Shown: positions 1 to 7,572 of the stretch, one piece after another
How positions within the stretch are numbered: position 1 is the stretch's first letter
How the letters are laid out: every line of letters starts with the position of its first letter
Source: Verrucomicrobiota bacterium
GTDB lineage: Bacteria > Verrucomicrobiota > Verrucomicrobiia > Limisphaerales > CAIMTB01
DNA: 48,624 nucleotides
NCBI GenBank assembly: GCA_963205105.1
Contig: CAUJJW010000235.1
Location: forward strand, 1-48,624
Direction of reading: 5' to 3'
The notes under the pieces: model-generated
Database searches by the model: none
What the model was told of the DNA's origin: nothing
What the model saw: only the letters and a program-made list of their open reading frames with translations
Position numbers and translations under genes: made by a program

Positions 1-96
1 GGCCAGGAAGCACCGGCACCCGCCAACCCGCGCTGATTCTTGGTCGTCGGACCTCCCCGAGTTGCGCCCTGCCCGATTGATCCCATCCTTGGACCC

Positions 97-633
97 ATGT
101 TGCGCGTCACCTTTCTGCTTCTTGCCGCACTCGGCATAGCAGGCTGCGGAAAACGGGGTTCCCAGGGAGGTGCACTGCCCGCCGCGATGACGCCCCAGGC
201 TTCCACCAACTCCAGATCGCTGAATGCCATGTCCGATAAAGTGACCAAGACCGACGCCGAGTGGCGGCAGATCCTGACGCCCGAGCAATACAACGTCCTC
301 CGCAAACACGGGACGGAGCGTGCCTTCACGGGACCGCTCTGGGACACCAAGGAGGCCGGCACGTACGTGTGCGCGGCGTGCGGCCTGGAGTTGTTCCGCT
401 CGGAGCACAAATTCGACTCTGGCACCGGCTGGCCCAGCTACTGGCAACCCGCGGTTCCCGAACACGTCGGCACGCAGGAGGACGGAAAATTCTTCATGCG
501 CCGAACCGAGGTTCACTGCGCCCGGTGTGAAGGGCATCTGGGGCACGTGTTCGATGACGGCCCCGCACCCACCGGCCTGCGCTACTGCATCAATTCGGCC
601 TCGCTCAAATTCGATCCCGCCAAAAAGCCGTAG
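97..633 (+). CDS. msrB: Peptide-methionine (R)-S-oxide reductase MsrB, predicted lipoprotein
   Basis: Reduces the R epimer of methionine sulfoxide in proteins. The MsrB fold is clear: a zinc-type CAAC pair, GTGWPSYW, a second zinc pair in [16 protein letters not shown], and [11 protein letters not shown], whose cysteine (about residue 164 of 178) is the catalytic one. The chosen ATG at 97 begins a hydrophobic signal with lipobox IAGC (Cys17), so the enzyme is probably anchored in a membrane facing the periplasm. An in-frame ATG at 40 would add 19 residues and bury the signal, so it is less likely. A further in-frame Met lies just before the catalytic domain. It converges with mqnE, 6 bp between stops. 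The 96 bases upstream show no gene. The family is certain; the location is inferred from the lipobox. Confidence 0.93.
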   Translation: MLRVTFLLLAALGIAGCGKRGSQGGALPAAMTPQASTNSRSLNAMSDKVTKTDAEWRQILTPEQYNVLRKHGTERAFTGPLWDTKEAGTYVCAACGLELFRSEHKFDSGTGWPSYWQPAVPEHVGTQEDGKFFMRRTEVHCARCEGHLGHVFDDGPAPTGLRYCINSASLKFDPAKKP

Positions 634-639
634 CCAGCC

Positions 640-1776
640 TCACGCGGCTACCGGCGTCGTGACCTCGCTGGGCTTCTCCGTTTCCCAGATACGGAGGGGC
701 TCATAGAAGGTGTTGCGCTGGACCGGCTCAAACCCGGCCTCGCGGATGGCCTTGACCATGTCGGACTCCGTCCGCCCTTGCGGCGATGAGGCGCCTGCCA
801 TGTGGAAGATATGTTCCTCCAGGATGGTGCCGTGCAGGTCATCCGCCCCGTAACTCAGGGCGACCTGTGACAGCTTGGTTCCCAATCCCACCCAGTAGGC
901 GGTGATGTGATCGAAGTTATCGAGGAACAGACGACTCGCCGCGATGGTCCTGAGGGATTCAAAACCGGTCGGGGCATGTTCGACGGGAATTCCGTTGTTC
1001 TCGGGCTGATACGGCAAGGCAATGAACCCGGTGAAGCCATGGGTCTCGTCCTGAAGTTCCCGGAGCCGCCGCAAATGATCGATCCGGTCGGCCCGGGTCT
1101 CCAAATGCCCGTAGAGCATCGTGCATGTGCTGCGACCGCCCATCCGGTGCCAGGTCCGGTGCACCTCCAGATACTCCTCCGCAGACTCCTTTCCCCGGGC
1201 AATCTGACTGCGGATTTCCTTGCGAAAGATTTCCGCACCACCGCCGGTCAAGGAATCCAGTCCCGCCGCCTTCAGCTCGGCGAGGGTTTCCGGCACTGTC
1301 TTTTTGGCCAGCCAGGCCAGATGGAGAATCTCGATGGCCGTGAAGCACTTCAGCTGGAGCCGGGCATCCAGGGCCTTCAAGGCTTTCAGAAACCCGACGT
1401 AGTGCGAGAAGGGCAACGACGGATGAAGCCCCCCGACGATGTGCAGCTCGGTCACACCCACCGAGAGCGCCTGCCGCGCCTTCTCCAGCATCTGCTCCAC
1501 CGTCAGCTCGAATCCATCGGCGTCCCGCTTCTTCCGGGCGAAGGCGCAAAACTGGCAGCTGAGAATGCAGTAATTCGAGTAGTTGATGTAGCGGTTGACG
1601 ATGTAGCTGGCGCGGTTGCCGACCTTCCGCTGGCGCATGGTGTTCGCCAGGGCTCCCAAGGCGTGCAGGTCGGTGGTCTCCAACAACCGCAACCCGTCCG
1701 CCTCCGACAGGCGTTCCCCCGCCATCACCCGCTCCGCCAAGTCCCTCAGTTCGCTTCGTTGCAACGCCAGATTCAT
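640..1776 (-). CDS. mqnE: Aminodeoxyfutalosine synthase MqnE (radical SAM)
   Basis: Radical SAM enzyme of the futalosine menaquinone pathway, which joins 3-[(1-carboxyvinyl)oxy]benzoate to the adenosyl part of SAM. The CX3CX2C cluster motif is at Cys70, Cys74 and Cys77 (NYCILSCQFCAFARK). Downstream blocks HIVGGLHP, TGGGAEIF, TMLYGHLE and ALPYQPENNG are typical of the MqnE/MqnC group, and 378 residues is the usual length. Neither MqnC nor other menaquinone genes are nearby, so the pathway genes are scattered. MqnC is the nearest paralogue and cannot be fully excluded by eye, but GGGAEIF together with the length favours MqnE. It is transcribed away from the two-component genes across a shared 138-bp region. 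Confidence 0.88.
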   Translation of the reverse strand: MNLALQRSELRDLAERVMAGERLSEADGLRLLETTDLHALGALANTMRQRKVGNRASYIVNRYINYSNYCILSCQFCAFARKKRDADGFELTVEQMLEKARQALSVGVTELHIVGGLHPSLPFSHYVGFLKALKALDARLQLKCFTAIEILHLAWLAKKTVPETLAELKAAGLDSLTGGGAEIFRKEIRSQIARGKESAEEYLEVHRTWHRMGGRSTCTMLYGHLETRADRIDHLRRLRELQDETHGFTGFIALPYQPENNGIPVEHAPTGFESLRTIAASRLFLDNFDHITAYWVGLGTKLSQVALSYGADDLHGTILEEHIFHMAGASSPQGRTESDMVKAIREAGFEPVQRNTFYEPLRIWETEKPSEVTTPVAA

Positions 1777-1815
1777 GCGCCCGCCAAGTCTGCCTCAACC
1801 CCCTCGCGGCGCAAT

Positions 1816-1864
1816 GTTACAGCCAAGCTTCCGTCAGGTGACGTCATTGTAACCGCCTTGTAAC
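1816..1864 (+). promoter_or_regulatory. Candidate PhoB/OmpR-family binding site (11-bp-phased TTGTAAC repeats)
   Basis: TTGTAAC occurs at 1847-1853 and again at 1858-1864, exactly 11 bp apart start to start. That is one helical turn and the spacing used by PhoB/OmpR-type winged-helix regulators. A third copy in inverted orientation (GTTACAG, 6 of 7 matches) is at 1816-1822. The site lies between mqnE and the PhoB-type regulator gene, 51 bp before the regulator's chosen start, so autoregulation is the simplest reading. The core is not the E. coli Pho box sequence. Confidence 0.45.
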
Positions 1865-1914
1865 GGCCGGTTCATTGAAGCAGCCTGTCAGCAATGGTAG
1901 CCACCTTGCGCGTC

Positions 1915-2595
1915 ATGCCAAAGATCCTGGTGGTCGACGATGAGCTGGATGCCGTCGAACTGATTTCCTTCAATCTCAAAGCCGCCGGCTTCGAGGTCAT
2001 CACCGCTGCGGACGGTACCGAAGCGCTTAAATCCGCGCGCCTACAAGCCCCGGACCTCATCCTCCTCGATGTCATGCTGCCCGAGGTCGATGGACTCGAG
2101 GTCTGCAAACTGCTCCGGCGCGATCCTGCCACCGCCAGCGTCCCCATCATCATGCTCACCGCCAAGGCCGCTGAAATTGACCGGGTGCTCGGACTGGAGC
2201 TCGGCGCCGACGATTACGTCACCAAACCGTTCAGCCCGCGGGAACTCGTGCTGCGGGTGCGCAAACTCGTCGAACGCCGTCAGAAGCCCGAACAAAAGGC
2301 CGACCATTTCACCATCGGCGACCTGTCCCTCGACATCCCGCGCCATCTGGTCACCGTCGCCGGCAAGCGCATCGATCTCACCGCCACCGAGTTCAAGCTG
2401 CTCACAACCCTCATGGAACGGCGCGGTCGGGTCCAATCGCGCGACCAACTCCTCCAGGACGTCTGGCAGTATGACAACGTCATCGATACCCGGACCGTGG
2501 ACACCCACATGCGTCGACTGCGCGAAAAACTCGGCCGTGCGGCCCGCTACCTCGACACCGTCCGGGGCGTCGGCTACCGCTTTGCGGAGGACTGA
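1915..2595 (+). CDS. phoB: PhoB/OmpR-type response regulator
   Basis: Two-domain regulator of 226 residues. The receiver domain (about 1-120) has the acidic pair Asp8-Asp9, phospho-acceptor Asp52 in LILLDVMLP, and the conserved Lys in YVTKPFSPREL. The C-terminal winged helix (about 130-226) has the TATEFKLL and DTRTVDTHMRRLREKLG blocks of PhoB/OmpR proteins and ends in VRGVGYRF. I start at the ATG at 1915 because homologues begin MPKILVVDDE; an in-frame ATG at 1894 would add seven unrelated residues. The next gene, 33 bp downstream, is a matching kinase. No phoU or pst gene is in the window, so phosphate as the signal is a family-level guess. Confidence 0.85.
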   Translation: MPKILVVDDELDAVELISFNLKAAGFEVITAADGTEALKSARLQAPDLILLDVMLPEVDGLEVCKLLRRDPATASVPIIMLTAKAAEIDRVLGLELGADDYVTKPFSPRELVLRVRKLVERRQKPEQKADHFTIGDLSLDIPRHLVTVAGKRIDLTATEFKLLTTLMERRGRVQSRDQLLQDVWQYDNVIDTRTVDTHMRRLREKLGRAARYLDTVRGVGYRFAED

Positions 2596-2628
2596 GGCTC
2601 CGGGCCGTTCCTTACCCCTTGCCTCACT

Positions 2629-3840
2629 GTGTGGCCCTTCCTAGCGCTGACCGCCCTCGCCGCCCTCGTGGGCATCCTCTACCGCTGGAGGCGTCAAAGT
2701 CGGGAGCAACAAGCGCGCATTGCAGAGCTGGATCAGCGGCTTCGTGAGTCGAATGAGCGGTTTCGGCGGGAACTCGAACAGGAGCACGCCGGTCAGGAGG
2801 TCATCTTCGATTGCATGATCGAAGGACTGGTTGTTCTCGATTCGGAAGGCCGGATTCGCCTGATCAACCAAGCCGTTGAGAATCTCTTTCAGCTCAATGC
2901 CGAAGCCCGGGGACGCACGTTGCTCGAAGCCTTTCGTCGGCACGAGCTCCAGGACCTCGCCAACCGGGCCAGTGCGCAGGGCCAGGCTCTGGGGCTTGAG
3001 CTGACCCTGGACGGACCATCGCCGCGCTGCCTGGCCATCAACGCCACAGCCTTCCATGACACCGGCGGAACCCAGCGGGGCGTCATTCTCGTGTTCCACG
3101 ATGTGACCCGACTCAACGAACTGGAAGCCACCCGCCGCGAATTCGTCGCCAATGTGAGCCACGAGCTTCGCACCCCCATCACCATCATCAAAGGTTACGT
3201 CGAAACCCTGCTCGATGGCGCCCGCAACGATCCCCAGCTTTCCCTGAAGTTCCTCCAGACCATCGAAAAGCACACCAATCGCCTCACCTTCCTCATCGAG
3301 GACCTGCTCACCATCTCCCAACTCGAGGAAGGCCGCATCGTGGTCAACCATCAGTGGGGTCAGCTCCATACCCTCGTCGCCAAGGTTCTCGAGGATTTCG
3401 CCTCCCGGGCGGCTGCCCGCAACATCGCCCTCGCCAACCAGGTCCCGGAATCGCTCGCGTTGCGTGCCGACCTCGACCGCCTCCAGCAGGTGCTCGTCAA
3501 TCTCATCGACAACGCCATCAAATACGGTCGAGCCGGCGGCCATGTGTCTGTCGCTGCCCGAATCCTGGGTGCCCAGGATTCCCCTGAACGGATCGAAATC
3601 TCGGTCACCGACGATGGCCCCGGCATTCCCAAAGAGTCGATCGATCGGATCTTTGAGCGGTTCTACCGGGTCGACACCGCGCGATCGCGCGAGCAGGGCG
3701 GCACCGGACTCGGTCTTTCCATCGTGAAACACATCGTTCAGGCGCACGGCGGCGACGTGTCCGCCGAGAGCCAGCCCGGCAAGGGCACGACGTTCCGGCT
3801 GACCCTTCCAGGCGAACCGCCCTCCCCCCCCGTCCGCTAG
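2629..3840 (+). CDS. phoR: PhoR-type sensor histidine kinase
   Basis: Membrane kinase of 403 residues with a GTG start. One membrane helix (about 3-18), a charged coiled-coil stretch (about 20-55), a PAS domain (about 60-165), then HisKA with the phospho-acceptor His178 in VSHELRTP, and a HATPase with N box NLIDNAIKYG (Asn295), G1 DDGPGIPKE and G2 GTGLGLSI. A single N-terminal helix and no large periplasmic loop match PhoR rather than an EnvZ-type sensor. It follows its regulator by 33 bp and precedes an ECF sigma gene by 36 bp, so read-through into the sigma operon is plausible. What it senses cannot be told from sequence. Confidence 0.87.
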   Translation: MWPFLALTALAALVGILYRWRRQSREQQARIAELDQRLRESNERFRRELEQEHAGQEVIFDCMIEGLVVLDSEGRIRLINQAVENLFQLNAEARGRTLLEAFRRHELQDLANRASAQGQALGLELTLDGPSPRCLAINATAFHDTGGTQRGVILVFHDVTRLNELEATRREFVANVSHELRTPITIIKGYVETLLDGARNDPQLSLKFLQTIEKHTNRLTFLIEDLLTISQLEEGRIVVNHQWGQLHTLVAKVLEDFASRAAARNIALANQVPESLALRADLDRLQQVLVNLIDNAIKYGRAGGHVSVAARILGAQDSPERIEISVTDDGPGIPKESIDRIFERFYRVDTARSREQGGTGLGLSIVKHIVQAHGGDVSAESQPGKGTTFRLTLPGEPPSPPVR

Positions 3841-3876
3841 ACAAATCCGGCGGGCCAGCGCGTCCTTCCGCTGGAG

Positions 3877-4389
3877 ATGCCCGCCGGTGACACACTCGAA
3901 CGCCTGTACGACGCCCACGCGACGTCGTTGTACGCGTTCGCCCTTTCGCTCACCCGCCGCGACTCCGACAGCCGCGACTTGCTCCAGGATCTCTTCGTCA
4001 AATTGGCCCGACACCCGGGCGCACTGGACGACGTCCATGACGAGCGTTCTTTTCTCCTCCGCTGGATGCGGAATGCCGCCGTGGACCTCTTCCGGCGCCG
4101 CCAATCCCGTGAACACCTGGGTGAAGCGCTAGCCGAAGAAACCGCTTCCCCCTTTGCTCCAGCCCCGGATCCCGATGACCAGGCCTTCCGCGACGCGCTG
4201 GCCGAAGCCCTGTTCGAACTCCCTGAGGAACAACGGGCCATCGTGCAACTGAAGCTCTGGGAAGGCATGACCTTCGAGGCGATCGCCCAGTTGTTGAACA
4301 TTTCTCCCAACACCGCCGCCAGCCGTTACCGCTACGGCCTAGACAAACTTCGCCTTCGACTGCGTCCACTTTACGAGGAACTGCAATGA
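3877..4389 (+). CDS. ECF-type RNA polymerase sigma factor
   Basis: A 170-residue group IV sigma factor. Sigma-2 (about 8-75) has DSRDLLQDLFVKLARH and LLRWMRNAAVDLFRRR; sigma-4 (about 115-165) has LPEEQRAIVQLKLWEGMTFEAIAQLL and NISPNTAASRYRYGL, a helix-turn-helix for the -35 element. Its stop overlaps the start of the next gene in ATGA (4386-4389), so the two are translationally coupled, the usual layout for a sigma factor and its membrane-bound partner. It lies 36 bp after the sensor kinase, which may put it under the same transcript. The ECF subgroup was not determined. Confidence 0.88.
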   Translation: MPAGDTLERLYDAHATSLYAFALSLTRRDSDSRDLLQDLFVKLARHPGALDDVHDERSFLLRWMRNAAVDLFRRRQSREHLGEALAEETASPFAPAPDPDDQAFRDALAEALFELPEEQRAIVQLKLWEGMTFEAIAQLLNISPNTAASRYRYGLDKLRLRLRPLYEELQ

Positions 4390-4871
4390 AACCGGATGAT
4401 TTCGAAAACACCCTCGCCCGCGTGCCGCTCCGCCGTCCGCCCGCCGACTGGAGGGCAGCGATTCTGGCGACCGCGCGCCAGGTGGCGATCCCAAGCCGCC
4501 AGGTCCGAACCAATCATCCGCCCAGCCTCCGCGGCATCCTGGAGAACTGGATTCACCGACTCGCCACCCCCTGGCCCGCCCTGGCTGCAACCGCGGCCTG
4601 CAGCCTGCTTTTGAATGGAGCCGCTCAAACGATCTCTCCCGCCCTCGGCACCCCACCCCAAGCCGTTTCCTGGCAGCCCGGCCAGAGTATGGCTGAAGCC
4701 CTCCGCCAGCATCGCTCCCAGGTCCTCGCCTTGGTGAGTTCCGAAGAGCCGGAGTTGGAATCCGCCTCGCCCTCACCCGCATCCAACCCGCCGGCATCGA
4801 ACAAGCCGCGATCCCAGAACCGACCCGCTGACCACCGCCATCCTGCGCAGCCAGCCCCGAGCCCTGCGTAA
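4386..4871 (+). CDS. Probable anti-sigma-like single-pass membrane protein
   Basis: A 161-residue protein coupled to the ECF sigma gene by an ATGA overlap. A charged N-terminal part (about 1-55, FENTLARVPLRRPPADWRAA) is followed by one hydrophobic segment (about 60-80, LATPWPALAATAACSLLL) and a Pro/Ser/Asn-rich tail that looks disordered. I see no HxxxCxxC zinc anti-sigma motif. The role as sigma regulator is inferred only from position, size and the membrane segment. Confidence 0.6.
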   Translation: MKPDDFENTLARVPLRRPPADWRAAILATARQVAIPSRQVRTNHPPSLRGILENWIHRLATPWPALAATAACSLLLNGAAQTISPALGTPPQAVSWQPGQSMAEALRQHRSQVLALVSSEEPELESASPSPASNPPASNKPRSQNRPADHRHPAQPAPSPA

Positions 4872-4872
4872 C

Positions 4873-4881
4873 GTCAGGGAG
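4873..4881 (+). promoter_or_regulatory. Strong Shine-Dalgarno before the 612-residue membrane protein
   Basis: AGGGAGGA lies about 8 bp before the ATG at 4890. Most genes in this window have weak or no visible ribosome binding sites, so this one stands out and supports the start at 4890. Confidence 0.55.
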
Positions 4882-4889
4882 GACATCCC

Positions 4890-6728
4890 ATGAACGATTC
4901 CATCTCCCCATTCCTGCTCCGATCACCGACCCCTCGCTGGTTCAGCTCGCCGCTCCATCGACTCCGACCGCCTCCCAATCAGCCGATTCCGTGGAGTCTC
5001 GCGTTCGCCCACGCGCTCTACATCGCAGGCATCGTCGGACTCAGCCTCGGATTGTTTTCCCGGCTGGCGACGGACCGCTGGTACGTCGCCCCATTCGCGC
5101 TCTCCGCGGCCTACGGATTCCTGGTCGGAATGCTGTGGGCCATGCTGGTCCGTGCCGCGTGGAATCATCGCGCCCGAACGACCCAAAGCCTCGGTCCCAT
5201 CGCACCCGCTTCACCAACACCCGGTCCCCGAGGGGTCCTTCGACAACTTCTCCCGGCCACCTATTTGGTCGCCTTTCTGGTCACCGCTCTCGCGCTCTGT
5301 TTCAGCCTGGAGAACCTCCGTGGCAGCTTGGCATTGAAGTCTTTCCAAAACGAACTCCGCGCCCGCGGCGAACCCCTCACACCCGCCGAAGTCATCCCTC
5401 CACCCATTCCGGACGCCCAAAACCTCGCCATGGCGCCGTTGCTCAGGCCGTTGTTCGAATTCGAACGCACCGAATCAGGAACCCGCCCCACCGACAGCAA
5501 CGCCTGGCGACGGGCGAAGTCCATCCAAACGCAGGACCCCCAACGCAGCTACCGCGCCTTCGCTTCGGGAAAAGGCCGAAACGACCCAACCTTCGACCAG
5601 GGGCGGCCCACCGACCTCGCCATGTGGCAGGCGTACTACCAGAGCCTGACCAACTGGCCCCAGCTGCCGGCGGACGTCATCGCGACACCCGCGAAGTCCG
5701 TCCTGCACGCCCTCAGCCGGTACGACGCCGAGTTCAGCGAGCTGCGTTCCGCCGTCGAATCACGCCCACTTGCCCGCTTCCCTTTGGACTATGAAAGACT
5801 CTTCTCCATGGATCTCCACCATCTGCCCACGCTGAAGGCGATCTCGATCGCCCTCAGCCTGCGCGCGTCCGCGTACCTCGCCGATGACCGCCCGGACGAG
5901 GCGCTGTCCGATGTGGTGACCCTGACGCGACTGTCGGAGGCACTGAAGCCCGAGCCGATCATCGTCAGCCATCTCGTCCGGTTTGCCATTCACCGCATGA
6001 TCCTTCAGGTCGTGTGGGAGGGTTGCCTCGATCGCCGCTGGTCTGAGGATCAGCTGAAAACGCTGGATGGGCTCTTGGGTGCTCAATCACCGATCGAAGA
6101 CATCCGATACGCCCTCCGAGGAGAACGGGTTTTCGGCTCGGTTTTCTTGGAACGGATCGCGCAAGGCACGATATCCCGTGACGTCCTGGGAGATCCTGCC
6201 AGTTCTGAGCTCCACGCGATTCTCCTCGTCATGCCCCAGGGCTGGGTTCACCTCAACGAGGTCGTCCATGGCCGCTACATGCTCGCCCTGACCGACACCG
6301 CGTCAGCCACTCGGAGCCATCGCGACGTTCCGCCGGTAGGATCGTTGCTCAACGAGCACATCAACCGGCGATCGCCTTTTGCCACACTCGCCTCGCTTCT
6401 CGCTCCCGCACTCGATGCAACGGTGGACCGAGCGTTCGAACATGAGACCTGGCGTCGGCTCGCCCGGGTGGGGCTTGCGCTCGAACGCCATCGACTCGTG
6501 GAAGGCGCGTACCCTCAACAGCTCGGTTCCCTCACCCCGCGTTTCCTGGAGTCAGTTCCCACCGACATCATGGACGGCCAACCCCTTCGATATGCGCGAG
6601 GCGACGATGGAGACTTCCACCTCCACTCGGTGGGGATCGATCATCGGGATGATGGAGGCACACGCGCGGACCGCAAAGGCCGCGGCGCAAACGGTCCGAA
6701 ACGCCCCAGCGACTGGGTGTGGCGCTGA
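4890..6728 (+). CDS. Membrane protein of unknown function with pseudopilin-like C-terminal motif
   Basis: A 612-residue protein I do not recognise as a named family. The N-terminal part has membrane helices near 35-60 and 68-90, another near 122-142, then a soluble body of about 450 residues. Near the C terminus is GAYPQQLGSLTPRFLESVP followed by DIMDGQPLRYARGDDGDFHLHSVG and DDGG. This resembles the G-x-YP-x-x-L...P-x-D...G-x-PL-x-Y...D-G-F-x-L-x-S-x-G pattern found in the soluble domains of type II secretion pseudopilins and in many uncharacterised PVC membrane proteins. It is the third gene of the sigma operon, 18 bp after the putative anti-sigma gene, and is followed by a terminator. It may be the output or the sensor of that module. 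Confidence 0.7.
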   Translation: MNDSISPFLLRSPTPRWFSSPLHRLRPPPNQPIPWSLAFAHALYIAGIVGLSLGLFSRLATDRWYVAPFALSAAYGFLVGMLWAMLVRAAWNHRARTTQSLGPIAPASPTPGPRGVLRQLLPATYLVAFLVTALALCFSLENLRGSLALKSFQNELRARGEPLTPAEVIPPPIPDAQNLAMAPLLRPLFEFERTESGTRPTDSNAWRRAKSIQTQDPQRSYRAFASGKGRNDPTFDQGRPTDLAMWQAYYQSLTNWPQLPADVIATPAKSVLHALSRYDAEFSELRSAVESRPLARFPLDYERLFSMDLHHLPTLKAISIALSLRASAYLADDRPDEALSDVVTLTRLSEALKPEPIIVSHLVRFAIHRMILQVVWEGCLDRRWSEDQLKTLDGLLGAQSPIEDIRYALRGERVFGSVFLERIAQGTISRDVLGDPASSELHAILLVMPQGWVHLNEVVHGRYMLALTDTASATRSHRDVPPVGSLLNEHINRRSPFATLASLLAPALDATVDRAFEHETWRRLARVGLALERHRLVEGAYPQQLGSLTPRFLESVPTDIMDGQPLRYARGDDGDFHLHSVGIDHRDDGGTRADRKGRGANGPKRPSDWVWR

Positions 6729-6761
6729 AAAAACCAACGTCCACTCCCGTCCTGAAAAAGG

Positions 6762-6789
6762 AAAAACCGGGCTTGAAGGCCCGGTTTTT
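6762..6789. terminator. Bidirectional intrinsic terminator
   Basis: A perfect 11-bp inverted repeat: AAAAACCGGGC (6762-6772), loop TTGAAG, GCCCGGTTTTT (6779-6789). Because the arms begin with A5 and end with T5 it can work in both directions. It lies between the convergent sigma operon (stop 6728) and the PEP-CTERM gene (stop 6823) and probably serves both. Confidence 0.9.
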
Positions 6790-6822
6790 GGAGAGGCAAC
6801 GGCAGCGATGTGCTGCAAAAAA

Positions 6823-7362
6823 TTAACGGCGCTGGCGCCACGCACGGAGCCCCACAAAACCCATGAGCCCGAGTGCAGCTCCGAGAGCGGTATGGCTGAG
6901 TTCAGGAACCTGGGTGAGCTGCCACGTCACCACGGTGTCGGTGAAACCTCCCGTCGTGCTGATCAGGTTGGACGAGAACTCCTGACCCGCGGGATCCAGA
7001 TAATAGCCATCCGCGTTCGTTGAAGTCCCCGGGCTGAAATCAACCACAGCTCCCGACGGGTCGGTGATGATGACAAAGAAAGCCGAAGCCGTGTCGCTCA
7101 AACCAAACGATGTGCTCGATGGACTGCCCGGAAATGGACCGCCCGTGGCAATCGAGGACATGGACACGGAGAAACTCACGAGGTCATCTCCCGCCGAAAT
7201 GCTTGTGTAACTCGGGCCGATGACCGTGTTGTCGAAGGAAAAGGAACCGGAAACCACCGTTCCAAACTCAGTCACGCCGGACAGCGAGTACTGAACGATC
7301 GCCGCCTGAGCACCCACGGTGGCCAATCCAAGTGCCACCGCCAAAGCTGCAAATCGAAGCAT
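6823..7362 (-). CDS. Secreted PEP-CTERM protein
   Basis: A 179-residue exported protein with a cleavable signal (about 1-20, LRFAALAVALGLATVGAQA), a Ser/Thr/Gly-rich body, and a C-terminal sorting tail: VPEL, a hydrophobic segment (ALGAALGLMGFVGL) and a basic end (RAWRQRR). That is the PEP-CTERM layout recognised by exosortase, with Leu at the usual final Pro of VPEP. I start at the ATG at 7362 because it gives a normal signal peptide; an upstream in-frame ATG at 7422 would add 20 charged residues. No exosortase gene is in the window. Function unknown; many such proteins are surface or matrix components. Confidence 0.8.
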   Translation of the reverse strand: MLRFAALAVALGLATVGAQAAIVQYSLSGVTEFGTVVSGSFSFDNTVIGPSYTSISAGDDLVSFSVSMSSIATGGPFPGSPSSTSFGLSDTASAFFVIITDPSGAVVDFSPGTSTNADGYYLDPAGQEFSSNLISTTGGFTDTVVTWQLTQVPELSHTALGAALGLMGFVGLRAWRQRR

Positions 7363-7520
7363 AATTTTGTCTGGTTCTGGATTGCGCCTGAGTTGATTCG
7401 GATGACGAATCGAATTCCCCATGACGCTGGCCCCTATCTAACCACGCCCCTCACCCACGCTGACAAGCTACCAATACTCGCTTGTTGTAGTTAAATTCGC
7501 TAAACTATACGCTTATCACG

Positions 7521-7542
7521 CCTCCCAGGCACGACCGGGAGG
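7521..7542 (-). terminator. Possible weak terminator hairpin after the ABC-F gene
   Basis: CCTCCC (7521-7526) and GGGAGG (7537-7542) can pair around a 10-nt loop, 31 bp beyond the stop of the minus-strand ABC-F gene. There is no T-tract after it on the minus strand, so it could equally be a repeat or an mRNA end stabiliser. The rest of 7363-7572 holds the promoter region of the PEP-CTERM gene, with no convincing -35/-10 pair. Confidence 0.3.
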
Positions 7543-7572
7543 TTGCCGGTACGATTTCCGCCCAGAAGCTCA

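Noticed and set aside
907..1863. 318-codon open frame opposite mqnE
   Set aside because: Antisense to a well-conserved radical SAM enzyme; long because of GC-rich codon bias.
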